Shown in pieces: positions 28,092 through 36,328 of a stretch of 64,000 nt of DNA. Every line of letters starts with the position of its first letter. Position 1 is the stretch's first letter. Both the position numbers and the translations under genes were made by a program. A model generated the notes under the pieces. That model was given only the letters and a program-made list of their open reading frames with translations, ran no database searches and was not told the DNA's origin. This DNA comes from Chitinophagaceae bacterium (GTDB taxonomy: Bacteria; Bacteroidota; Bacteroidia; Chitinophagales; Chitinophagaceae): positions 434,001-498,000 of the forward strand of contig JADKKA010000001.1 in NCBI GenBank assembly GCA_016720745.1. Direction: 5' to 3'.

Positions 28092-28184
28092 AAATCTGTT
28101 GTACCGGTTGATGCAGGATGGTAGATTATTGGTTTAGTCAAAAAGAACGATGAAAGCTGAATAGTTTTCCGTTTAAAAAAAACC

Positions 28185-29087
28185 ATGAAAACTATCCCCC
28201 TCTCCCTTTTTGCGTTCCTGCTTTTCAGTTTTGCGGCCAGGGCCCAGCCCTCGGGGTATACCCGTGGTGGCGCGGAAGCCACGATGAAGCAAATGAAATT
28301 GCTGTTTACCGAATCATTTCTTTTCTCCAAGGGTTCGCCGAATATACCCGGCGATCTGGCCAACAGTAAACCGGCTGTATTGGCAGCACTGGCAGAAAGT
28401 GATAAAGTTATATCCGAGTTTGATCAAAAAGTGACTGAATTCATCCAGTCGAAACCCACTGCCGCTATTCTCAAAAGCAATTACACCAATGTTGTCAGCA
28501 TTTCAAAACGCGCAGCCTTTGCTATCGAAAAAGCGGCCAGCGCCAAAGATGAATACCGGGTGATGAGTGCGGTGGTCTTCTTACAGGAACTCTATCTCTA
28601 CAAAGCCTATATCAATGCAGCGATCAGGCTCTACCCCGAAGCCATCTCTTTACAGGAACAACTGGAAGGATTAGATGCCGCTATTACGAAACAAGGCAGC
28701 CGGGAAGATTATATCGCCAAAATGGAAAAGAATCAACTTGATTATGTGAAAAGCCTGCGGATGAAAAAAGCGGTAGCCAGCGATCCTGCCATTGAAAAAA
28801 TGGTCAAGAACTCCTACGAATCCAGCTGGGCGGCGGATAAACTAACCGTCGTAAAAGTGCATATTGTCAGTAACTGGGTGATTGAAAAAAATATACTGGA
28901 TATCCCACTGAATAAAGAGCTGGAAGTCAATATGGCCATCAAAAAAGCGGATGGAAGCTGTGCCCTTGCAGCGGGAACGGTGCGATCTGTGTATGAAGGA
29001 GGTGGCAAGTATGGCGCTGCCTATCTCACGATGCCTTCACCGCCCACCACAGTACCCTGCGAAAACATTCCCAACACAACAAAATAA
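28185..29087 (+). CDS. Secreted hypothetical protein, paralogue 1
   Basis: A 300-residue protein with a signal peptide (ending near FAARAQ) and a mostly helical body up to about residue 215. A C-terminal beta-rich module follows, containing SNWVIEKNILDIPLNKE and ADGSCALAAGTV and ending with a Cys in VPCENI. The next gene has the same layout, with SANWYIKKNEISGNPEYR and PEGRCWIIKVDLF in matching positions. The two are likely diverged tandem duplicates. I cannot assign a function. The gap to the second gene is only three bases, so they form one transcription unit. Confidence 0.75.
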   Translation: MKTIPLSLFAFLLFSFAARAQPSGYTRGGAEATMKQMKLLFTESFLFSKGSPNIPGDLANSKPAVLAALAESDKVISEFDQKVTEFIQSKPTAAILKSNYTNVVSISKRAAFAIEKAASAKDEYRVMSAVVFLQELYLYKAYINAAIRLYPEAISLQEQLEGLDAAITKQGSREDYIAKMEKNQLDYVKSLRMKKAVASDPAIEKMVKNSYESSWAADKLTVVKVHIVSNWVIEKNILDIPLNKELEVNMAIKKADGSCALAAGTVRSVYEGGGKYGAAYLTMPSPPTTVPCENIPNTTK

Positions 29088-29090
29088 ATA

Positions 29091-30041
29091 ATGATGAAAA
29101 AAAATACATTTCTTATCTGTTACATGACCATAATCGTCTCTTCTTCCCAGGCCCAACCCGGAAGAGGAGAAAATCCAAAATTTGATCCGGCCTTTAACCC
29201 CTATGAGAAAGTGCTGGATGATACCGCCCGGGGAAAAAGAACAGCCCGTTTCCTGAAATACCTGACCACACCCGAAGTATTGCGGGACTACTTTTACAAT
29301 TCCCCCTGTAATGACTTTGCAGTATTGGCAGATACAAGGATAGAACAATTCAAAGCATTTGTTGAAAAGTTCAGATCCATGCCGATCGATCCCAAACAAA
29401 TGAAAATAGCGGAAGACAATTACAAAAAGAATGGATTCAGCAAACTCAATGCAGATCTGGCCTATGAAATTGAGCAGCTGGAAAAACAGGGATCTTATAA
29501 CAGCAACGCCAAAGAGCCAATTGAGAATCTTCTCTGCCGGGCAAAAGGATGCTTACAGCAACTTAAAAACAACCTGGCCTACCTGGAAGCAGTAAAATCA
29601 TTCTTTCCGGCTACCCCCGGTTTGGAAGAAGCTATGCAGACTGCCCAAAACGGTATCAGCAAATATGGCAATAATAAAACCATGCTCAGCTCTATCAAGT
29701 CGAATAAAAATGAAGCCATTGCCAATGTGTACTTGCCCAAAGCCGTTGCACAAAATGCCGAATGGGAAGGCTGGTTCAGCAAATGGTTTGCCAGGGAGTA
29801 CCCGGGATATACATTGGTCAGACAATCTTTATTATCAGCCAACTGGTACATCAAGAAAAATGAAATCAGCGGCAATCCGGAATACCGGCACCTTGGTACT
29901 GCCATCGGCGCCAAAGATCCGGAGGGAAGATGCTGGATCATCAAAGTGGATCTGTTCCAGGATTACCTGGGAGGGAAATTCGATAATTCCCGTTTCAAAC
30001 TGGCAGGTAAGGACGAGATGGTATGTGAGAACCTGAAATAA
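29091..30041 (+). CDS. Secreted hypothetical protein, paralogue 2
   Basis: A 316-residue protein with a signal peptide (ending near SSSQAQ), a helical middle (LNADLAYEIEQLEKQGSY, CLQQLKNNLAYLEAVK) and the C-terminal module shared with the preceding gene (LLSANWYIKKN, DPEGRCWIIKVDL, EMVCENLK). Both retain one Cys before the W/L-rich strand and one near the C-terminus, which could form a disulfide in the periplasm. A strong hairpin terminator follows directly. No known domain is recognised. Confidence 0.75.
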   Translation: MMKKNTFLICYMTIIVSSSQAQPGRGENPKFDPAFNPYEKVLDDTARGKRTARFLKYLTTPEVLRDYFYNSPCNDFAVLADTRIEQFKAFVEKFRSMPIDPKQMKIAEDNYKKNGFSKLNADLAYEIEQLEKQGSYNSNAKEPIENLLCRAKGCLQQLKNNLAYLEAVKSFFPATPGLEEAMQTAQNGISKYGNNKTMLSSIKSNKNEAIANVYLPKAVAQNAEWEGWFSKWFAREYPGYTLVRQSLLSANWYIKKNEISGNPEYRHLGTAIGAKDPEGRCWIIKVDLFQDYLGGKFDNSRFKLAGKDEMVCENLK

Positions 30042-30044
30042 AAA

Positions 30045-30089
30045 AAAGACTGACTCAATCTGGTATTACTGCAGATTGAGTCAGTCTTT
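30045..30089. terminator. Bidirectional terminator between convergent genes
   Basis: A perfect 17-bp stem (AAAGACTGACTCAATCT at 30045-30061 with 30073-30089) has an 11-base loop. An A tract on the left and TTT on the right let it serve both the plus-strand pair and the minus-strand gene at 30099. Confidence 0.88.
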
Positions 30090-30098
30090 CATTCCAAT

Positions 30099-30548
30099 TT
30101 ACTTTTTACCCTTTTCCTGCTTCTCCAGTTCAATCCGCATTAAAGCCAGCATCAGGTTACACTCGCTGTCTTTTCTCTTTTTCAGGACATCCACCATTTT
30201 CCGGGTTATTTCCACTTTTTCGCCCCCAATAGATTTGTATTTCTTATCCATTTCTTCTAAACAGGTCTTCACTGCTGTACCGGGTTTTGCCACCATCATC
30301 AGGGCCGCATTCATTTTCAGCAGAACCGCTTCCGGTATTTGCTTTAATCCGTTCATATATGCTTCCCCGGCATTGGCTGCCGTAGCCACATCATTGAATA
30401 GTTTCAAGGACTCTGGAGGCAGGCTGTCATTGATTTTATTAAAACAGCTGCACATTTCATTGGTCATTTTTTCTACTTTTCCCGAAGAGGAGGAAGAACA
30501 GGAAACCAGCACTGCTGCCACTGCAACAGACAAGAAGATTCTTTTCAT
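30099..30548 (-). CDS. Small lipoprotein with CxC motif
   Basis: A 149-residue lipoprotein (lipobox VLVSC, Cys17, followed by a Ser run). The mature part is helical and charged, starting with a CSC pair (MTNEMCSCFNKIND) and carrying two more Cys (VKTCLEEMD, SECNLML). This pattern is frequent among small uncharacterised Bacteroidota lipoproteins. It ends in a Lys-rich tail. Function unknown. It converges on the tandem secreted genes and shares their terminator. Confidence 0.72.
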   Translation of the reverse strand: MKRIFLSVAVAAVLVSCSSSSSGKVEKMTNEMCSCFNKINDSLPPESLKLFNDVATAANAGEAYMNGLKQIPEAVLLKMNAALMMVAKPGTAVKTCLEEMDKKYKSIGGEKVEITRKMVDVLKKRKDSECNLMLALMRIELEKQEKGKK

Positions 30549-30711
30549 TTTTATTGTAAATAAACCAAGGAGAGGCGATTACTTCTTACCAACTTAGCAA
30601 GCGATGATATCAACTTAACCTAACAAGGGAATTTATTAATATCTGTAAACTGTACAGTGATTTACCAATGACAGCAGCCAAAAAGGACGTGCATATCCCC
30701 ATAAATAAACC

Positions 30712-31395
30712 CTACCGTAATTCATAAGTATAATAAGCTATCTGTTTAGTCTCTGAACCATCCTTGCTCTTTACAACCCTTGCTTTTTCTGAAATTAGCC
30801 CCAGATGGTTATATTTAAAACTAGTCGTGGAAGCCACTTCACCGATTCCAATAATACTTTCCATATTCCCTTCAGCGTCAACTATCACTTTAGCAATTTC
30901 CACTGGTATATCTTTTTTACGGGCATACATCATTTTTGACAAATAACCTGAGTCATTATACTCGTAAAACAAAGTCTCAACACCTGAAAATTCCTGCTGC
31001 AGGCATTTATGATTCTTATCATACTTTGAAAAAAGGATAGTTCCGGCACCTTGTGCTATAATTTCAATTGTGTAACTACCATTTACATCATATTCATACA
31101 TGTGTATTTCATCGAGTCTGTTCAAATGATCATATCTCTCAACCCTTACAACCTTTCCCTTTTCTCCAAATTTTGATTTGAAACTAAATGAGAGTTCTCC
31201 GTTATCGTAAATCAGAGAGTCATCCCCGTTTACTGAAAATATTGTTTTGACAATTATTTGTTTACTGGAATCTTCCAGCCAATAACTGACTGTTGTAGAT
31301 TTAATCTTCTTATCAATAACCTGAGCTCTCTCCCATTGTGCACCAATGTCAGAAAATGTAATTATACCGGCTATCAAGAGTTTCCATTTACGCAT
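30712..31395 (-). CDS. Secreted protein with YD/RHS-like beta repeats
   Basis: A 227-residue protein. The N-terminus (MRKWKLLIAGIITFSDIGAQ) resembles a signal peptide. The body shows a repeating pattern like short YD/RHS units (VERYDHLNRLDEIHMYEYD, LFYEYNDSGYLSKMMYA, SFKYNHLGLISEKARVV). Such isolated modules are common as orphan secreted proteins in this group; no toxin domain is present. The ATG at 31395 is chosen over a GTG at 31416 that abuts the stop of the upstream gene. The gene looks more AT-rich than its neighbours, which may mean a more recent origin. It lies just after the GH3/serine-hydrolase gene and may be co-transcribed. Confidence 0.65.
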   Translation of the reverse strand: MRKWKLLIAGIITFSDIGAQWERAQVIDKKIKSTTVSYWLEDSSKQIIVKTIFSVNGDDSLIYDNGELSFSFKSKFGEKGKVVRVERYDHLNRLDEIHMYEYDVNGSYTIEIIAQGAGTILFSKYDKNHKCLQQEFSGVETLFYEYNDSGYLSKMMYARKKDIPVEIAKVIVDAEGNMESIIGIGEVASTTSFKYNHLGLISEKARVVKSKDGSETKQIAYYTYELR

Positions 31396-31416
31396 AATGA
31401 TGGCATTAAATAACAC

Positions 31417-34356
31417 TTATATTCCCAGCGCCATATAAATCGCATCCTGTATTTTACCCCGGATGGAAAGTTGTCCCAGTTTATTATTATCCCTTGTTGG
31501 ATAAACACGGTTGGAAAGAAAAACGTAGACAATATTGTATTTGGGATCCACCCACACACAGGTGCCTGTAAAACCCGTATGCCCAAAGCCACTGGAAGAA
31601 ATCATAGAAGAAGGATAGGGCTCTTTCCGGATGGCATTGTCCTTTTCAGGTTTATCAAATCCATACCCCCGGCGACTGTTCTTACTATGATATGCAGTGA
31701 ACAGGTCAATGGTTTCCTTTTTCAGGTAACGGTTACCGTTAAATTCACCACCATTCAGCAGCATCTGGTATAACATGGCCAGGTCATAGGCATTGGAGAA
31801 CAATCCGGCATGACCGGCTACGCCCCCAAACATAGAAGCTCCTTCATCATGCACATCTCCCTGTGTGGTTTGGCGCCGAAAATGTTTTTCTGTTTCTGTA
31901 GGCACCATTTTCTCTTTGGCAAAACGTTCCCGGGGTTTAAACCCGGTACTGGCCATTCCCATCGGACGGTAAAAGGTTTTCTGTACATACTCATCCAGCT
32001 TCATCCCTGTCAGTTGCTCCACGATCTTACCCAGAAAAATAAAATCATTATCACTGTATACATATTTGCCGGCTGCGGTCAATGGGCTTTTGAGGATGCG
32101 GGCAAACATGGTATCCTCCCAGTCGTTGCGCATGTAAATATTATCCGCTACCCGCACGGTAAATCCCGCTTCCGGTTTTTCGCGGTAGATGGCCGGATTA
32201 GGCACCCCGGTTTTTTCATCAATGGTTTCTTTGTAAAAAGGAATAAAAGGCACGAGCCCTGCCTGGTGCAGGAGGATATCATCTATTTCCAGGTTCTCTT
32301 TATTGGTACCCCTGACAATGGGGAGGTAGTCACCTAACTTTTTTTTTAAATCCAGCTTTCCCTGCTCATAGAGCTTCATCACAGATACAGTGGTAGCAGA
32401 AATTTTGGTAACGGATGCCAGGTCAAAAATACTTTCCGGGCTCACCGCTGGCGATTTTTCATACTGATAATTGCCAAATGCCTTATGGTACACAATTTCT
32501 CCTTCATGCACGGCCAGCACCACAGAACCCGGAAATACTTTCTGTGAAATGGCTGCTGAAACAATGGAGTCAGCTTTTGATAACTGATCTAAACGGTGCC
32601 AGGATTCATCTTTCTCGTTTTTGACAATACCAGCACCAAATTTGAAACGACAAACAGAAACCGGCAGTTTTCCCTGTAATTCAAATTTACCGGAGAGGTA
32701 ATCGGCTGCCGCTTGCTGGGTGATGGCATCATCCTGGTAACAGGCCAGCAGGGTCCAGGCATCACAAAAATTCTTCGTGGCCAGGACATTGCCAAAAGTC
32801 ATGGTGACCGTCTTGATAAAATTCAACTGCTTGTATAAATTAATGGCAGCTGGGCTTATACCAAAATTATCAGCTGGTTTCAGAGCGTAGTTGTGTATAC
32901 CCACAATGATCACATCATATTTACCGTCTTTAGGAACGGCTTTGAGTATTTCATCTGCTTTATCTTGTCCGTCTTTATATGAAAAGGTAAACACATCTGC
33001 CCCGAAATCTTTTTGCATTCTCTTTCCAAAATCGTTCAGTTCTGTTGAACCGATACCGATATAGGCAATCTTTCCGGGTCCGGTTTTTTCATTACCGAAA
33101 TTCCGGGCAGCTGTCAGCGGCACTACGGCATAGTCCATTCTTGAAGCGGTTGTACTGGCCTGGTTCAATAAAGTGATACTGTGCCGGGCTACTTCATAAC
33201 GGATCGCATCTGTTTTCGCATTCAGGTCAGCCAGCAGATTATTGGTATCCACCCACTGCGTTTTATTCAAACCCAGACTATATTTGGCCGCCAGCACTTT
33301 CCGGGTTTTGACATAAATATCTTCCCAGCTTAATCTTTTATCGGCAATGGCTTTTTTAATGGCTTCGATGGACTCGGGTACACTGGCAGGCAAACAAAGC
33401 ATATCATTACCGGCAATCAGGGCTTCCACGGAAATCACACCATCCGGAAAATACTTGGCCACCCCTTTCATCTCCAGGGCATCGGTAAAAGTAAGTCCGT
33501 TATAATGCAGGCTGTTCCGCAGCAGGTCTGTTACATTGTTTTTGGAAATAGAAGTGGCCCGGTTTGCTGTATTATCAATGGCAGGTATTGACAGGTGGGC
33601 AATCATCACACTACCGATACCGGCATCAAACACCGCTTTAAAGGGTACCAATTCCATGGAATCGAGCTGGGCCATTGATTTTTTAATCACGGGCAGGTCA
33701 TAATGTGAATCCACATCCACATCACCATGACCGGGAAAATGTTTGGCGCAGGCCATAATGCCTGCATCCTGCATTCCTTTCATATAGGCGACCCCATAAC
33801 GGGATACTTTGTCTTTGTCTTCCCCAAAAGAACGATACCCAATCACCGGGTTATTCGGATTATTATTGATATCAACCACCGGCGCATAGTTCACATGCAC
33901 CCCGATTCTTTTACATTGTTCTCCCACGGCAATACCCATGGTGTATACCAGTCTCTCGTCATTGATGGAACCCAGTGTTAACTGAAAGGGGAATTTGGTC
34001 ACACTATCCAGGCGCATCCCCAATCCCCATTCCCCGTCAATCGTTACCATCAGGGGTGTTTTGGCAATTCCCTGGTAAAAATTGGTGAGATTAGCCTGTC
34101 TGACCGGCCCGCCCTGAAAAAAGCAAAGCGCTCCCACATTATACTTGCGGATATCCTCCGTCACTTTAGCCACATGGTCAGCCCCTAAATTAGAGTGGGC
34201 CCTGACCACCATCAGCTGGGCAATTTTCTCCTCATTACTGAGTGAATTGAACACACTATCGACCCATTGTTCCTTTTTCAGGTCACTTTTATACTGGGCC
34301 AGCAGGAATTGTGGCAGGAATACGATAAAAAGGAAGACCGGTTTGATCAGCTTCAT
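31417..34356 (-). CDS. GH3 beta-N-acetylhexosaminidase fused to a serine hydrolase (beta-lactamase fold)
   Basis: A 979-residue two-enzyme protein with a signal peptide (ending near FLLAQ). Residues about 25-380 are a GH3 domain with the NagZ-type motif KHFPGHGDVDVDSH (205-218) and probable nucleophile Asp292 in FTDALEMKGV. After a linker and the GH3 C-terminal-like region (about 400-590), a class C-like serine hydrolase domain begins. It has SxxK (Ser648-Lys651, LASVTKIS), a YSD motif (YVYSDNDFIFLG) and a KTG-equivalent HTG (GFGHTGFTG). The likely role is cleavage of muropeptides: sugar release plus peptide or D-amino-acid hydrolysis in peptidoglycan turnover, in the periplasm. The start is the ATG at 34356; a TTG at 34365 would add three residues. 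Confidence 0.92.
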   Translation of the reverse strand: MKLIKPVFLFIVFLPQFLLAQYKSDLKKEQWVDSVFNSLSNEEKIAQLMVVRAHSNLGADHVAKVTEDIRKYNVGALCFFQGGPVRQANLTNFYQGIAKTPLMVTIDGEWGLGMRLDSVTKFPFQLTLGSINDERLVYTMGIAVGEQCKRIGVHVNYAPVVDINNNPNNPVIGYRSFGEDKDKVSRYGVAYMKGMQDAGIMACAKHFPGHGDVDVDSHYDLPVIKKSMAQLDSMELVPFKAVFDAGIGSVMIAHLSIPAIDNTANRATSISKNNVTDLLRNSLHYNGLTFTDALEMKGVAKYFPDGVISVEALIAGNDMLCLPASVPESIEAIKKAIADKRLSWEDIYVKTRKVLAAKYSLGLNKTQWVDTNNLLADLNAKTDAIRYEVARHSITLLNQASTTASRMDYAVVPLTAARNFGNEKTGPGKIAYIGIGSTELNDFGKRMQKDFGADVFTFSYKDGQDKADEILKAVPKDGKYDVIIVGIHNYALKPADNFGISPAAINLYKQLNFIKTVTMTFGNVLATKNFCDAWTLLACYQDDAITQQAAADYLSGKFELQGKLPVSVCRFKFGAGIVKNEKDESWHRLDQLSKADSIVSAAISQKVFPGSVVLAVHEGEIVYHKAFGNYQYEKSPAVSPESIFDLASVTKISATTVSVMKLYEQGKLDLKKKLGDYLPIVRGTNKENLEIDDILLHQAGLVPFIPFYKETIDEKTGVPNPAIYREKPEAGFTVRVADNIYMRNDWEDTMFARILKSPLTAAGKYVYSDNDFIFLGKIVEQLTGMKLDEYVQKTFYRPMGMASTGFKPRERFAKEKMVPTETEKHFRRQTTQGDVHDEGASMFGGVAGHAGLFSNAYDLAMLYQMLLNGGEFNGNRYLKKETIDLFTAYHSKNSRRGYGFDKPEKDNAIRKEPYPSSMISSSGFGHTGFTGTCVWVDPKYNIVYVFLSNRVYPTRDNNKLGQLSIRGKIQDAIYMALGI

Positions 34357-34442
34357 AGCAAACAATTAAGTGATAGAATGAGTACTAAAAATACCCATTT
34401 TGGCCCAAAGGAATCCCTAAACTTCCTTAAAAATGAATTAGT

Positions 34443-34450
34443 TATTTTTG
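34443..34450 (+). promoter_or_regulatory. -7 element of mutL
   Basis: TATTTTTG is a perfect TAnnTTTG match. It overlaps the TTG at 34448, so that codon cannot start the protein; it places the transcript start near 34457 and favours the GTG at 34469. Confidence 0.55.
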
Positions 34451-34468
34451 CCGGCTAAACCTGGATTT

Positions 34469-36298
34469 GTGACGGATAAGATAACCCTGCTCCCCGATAA
34501 TATTGCCAATCAGATTGCGGCCGGTGAAGTAATTCAGCGACCGGCCAGTGCCGTGAAGGAATTGCTGGAAAATGCGGTGGATGCCGGAGCCACGCAAATC
34601 CAGCTGATCATCAATGATGCTGGTAAATCGTTGGTACAGGTCGTGGACAACGGCAGTGGCATGAGTGAAACGGATGCAAGGATGTGTTTTGAAAGGCATG
34701 CCACCTCCAAGATTAAAACCATTGATGATCTGTTTCATATCCGCACCATGGGTTTCAGGGGTGAGGCCCTGGCGTCTATTGCTGCGGTGGCACAAGTGGA
34801 GTTAAAGACCAAAAGAGCAACAGATGAAACAGGTACTTATATTGAAGTACAGAACAGTCTGGTGCAACAGCAAGTACCCGTAGCCGCCCCCAATGGCACC
34901 AGCATTGCCATGAAAAATCTTTTCTTCAATGTGCCGGCCCGGCGGAATTTTTTGAAGAGCAATGCCGCTGAAATGCGGCATATCGTGGATGAGTTTACCA
35001 GGGTAGCCATGTCCTTCCCCGAAGTTCAATTTACCCTCACAGCCAATAACCAGCAGCTGTTTTATCTGGAAGCCGGCAGCCTCAAACAAAGGATTGTACA
35101 ATTACTGGGATCAACCTATAATACCAAGCTGGTTGCGGTGAAGGAGGAAACGGATTATATGAATATCACCGGTTTTGTAGGGAAGCCGGAAACCGCCAAG
35201 AAGACAAGAGGTGATCAGTATTTTTTTGTCAATAACCGGTTTATTAAAAGTCCTTACCTGAACCATGCCCTGATGTCGGCCTACCAGCAAATGATTGCCC
35301 CCGACAGTTTTCCGATGTATGTATTATTCATTGACCTGGATCCTACCCAGGTGGATGTGAATGTGCACCCGACCAAACAGGAAATCAAGTTTGAAGATGA
35401 GAAAATCATTTATGCTTTTGTACAGGCGGCCGTAAAACATGCGCTGGCTCAGTTCAGCATTACACCCACGCTTGATTTTGATCTGGATGCTTCTATCCAG
35501 CAATTATCTGCGATCCAGCAGCCTTTTACTTCTGATAAACAATCTGCGGCAGCCTCGGGTTCCATCTTTAAAGGGTTTACCCAAAAAAACCAGGCGCATT
35601 TTATTGAACGCAGCGGATCCGGTGATTTAAAAAACTGGAAAGAATTTTATGAAGCCGGGACCGGCGGGCCAACCGTTGGTTCTGTTGAAAAATCTATAGA
35701 TCCGCTACCCGCACAGGAAGTGGGATTCAAAACAGAGATCTCCTGCAGTCAGGTGTTGGGCACTTATATCATCACTGCTTCAGCCAATGGATTTATACTG
35801 ATACACCAGCAGGCTGCCCATGAGCGGGTTTTGTATGAAGGCTTATTAAAAGCAAGCAAGGATAAACCCGTAGCCACTCAGCGAAGTATGTTTCCTTCCA
35901 CTTTGGAACTGGCGCCGGCAGATGCGGCGGTGATGGAAGAAATCATGACTGATTTGCATTACCTCGGCTATATCATTGAGCCTTTCGGGAAGAATACTTA
36001 TGTAATCCAGGGTACACCGGCTGATGTGGGACAGGGGAATGAAAAACATGTGATTGATATTTTACTGGAGCAATACAAGCATTTCAACCCGGAGGTAAAA
36101 TTTTCCAAAAGGGAAAAACTCATTCGTTCACTGGCCAGGCAACAATCCATCAAATCCGGAACAATGCTGAGTGAAAAAGAAATGCGTCACCTCGTGCAGG
36201 ATCTTTTTGCCTGCGAACAGCCGAATATTTCCCCGGATGGCAATCCCACTTACCTGGAGTTTAAACAGGATCAGCTGGAAAGGATGTTTGGGAAGTAG
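34469..36298 (+). CDS. mutL: DNA mismatch repair protein MutL
   Basis: A 609-residue MutL starting at GTG (reads MTDKITLLPDNIANQIAAGE). The GHKL ATPase motifs are intact: ENAVDAGATQI, VVDNGSGM, RHATSKI, TMGFRGEALASI. The transducer region has YFFVNNRFIKSPYLNHA. The C-terminal dimerisation domain follows. In the place of the endonuclease motif DQHA(x)2E(x)4E it has HQQAAHERVLYE (from residue 446), so the Asp and His are replaced. The end reads CEQPNISPDGNPT where CxHGRP is usual. It couples MutS mismatch recognition to strand removal; nicking activity is doubtful from these motifs. Divergent from the GH3 fusion gene. Confidence 0.97.
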   Translation: MTDKITLLPDNIANQIAAGEVIQRPASAVKELLENAVDAGATQIQLIINDAGKSLVQVVDNGSGMSETDARMCFERHATSKIKTIDDLFHIRTMGFRGEALASIAAVAQVELKTKRATDETGTYIEVQNSLVQQQVPVAAPNGTSIAMKNLFFNVPARRNFLKSNAAEMRHIVDEFTRVAMSFPEVQFTLTANNQQLFYLEAGSLKQRIVQLLGSTYNTKLVAVKEETDYMNITGFVGKPETAKKTRGDQYFFVNNRFIKSPYLNHALMSAYQQMIAPDSFPMYVLFIDLDPTQVDVNVHPTKQEIKFEDEKIIYAFVQAAVKHALAQFSITPTLDFDLDASIQQLSAIQQPFTSDKQSAAASGSIFKGFTQKNQAHFIERSGSGDLKNWKEFYEAGTGGPTVGSVEKSIDPLPAQEVGFKTEISCSQVLGTYIITASANGFILIHQQAAHERVLYEGLLKASKDKPVATQRSMFPSTLELAPADAAVMEEIMTDLHYLGYIIEPFGKNTYVIQGTPADVGQGNEKHVIDILLEQYKHFNPEVKFSKREKLIRSLARQQSIKSGTMLSEKEMRHLVQDLFACEQPNISPDGNPTYLEFKQDQLERMFGK

Positions 36299-36328
36299 TC
36301 AACCAGCAAGGGCTGTTCAACTCCTGCA

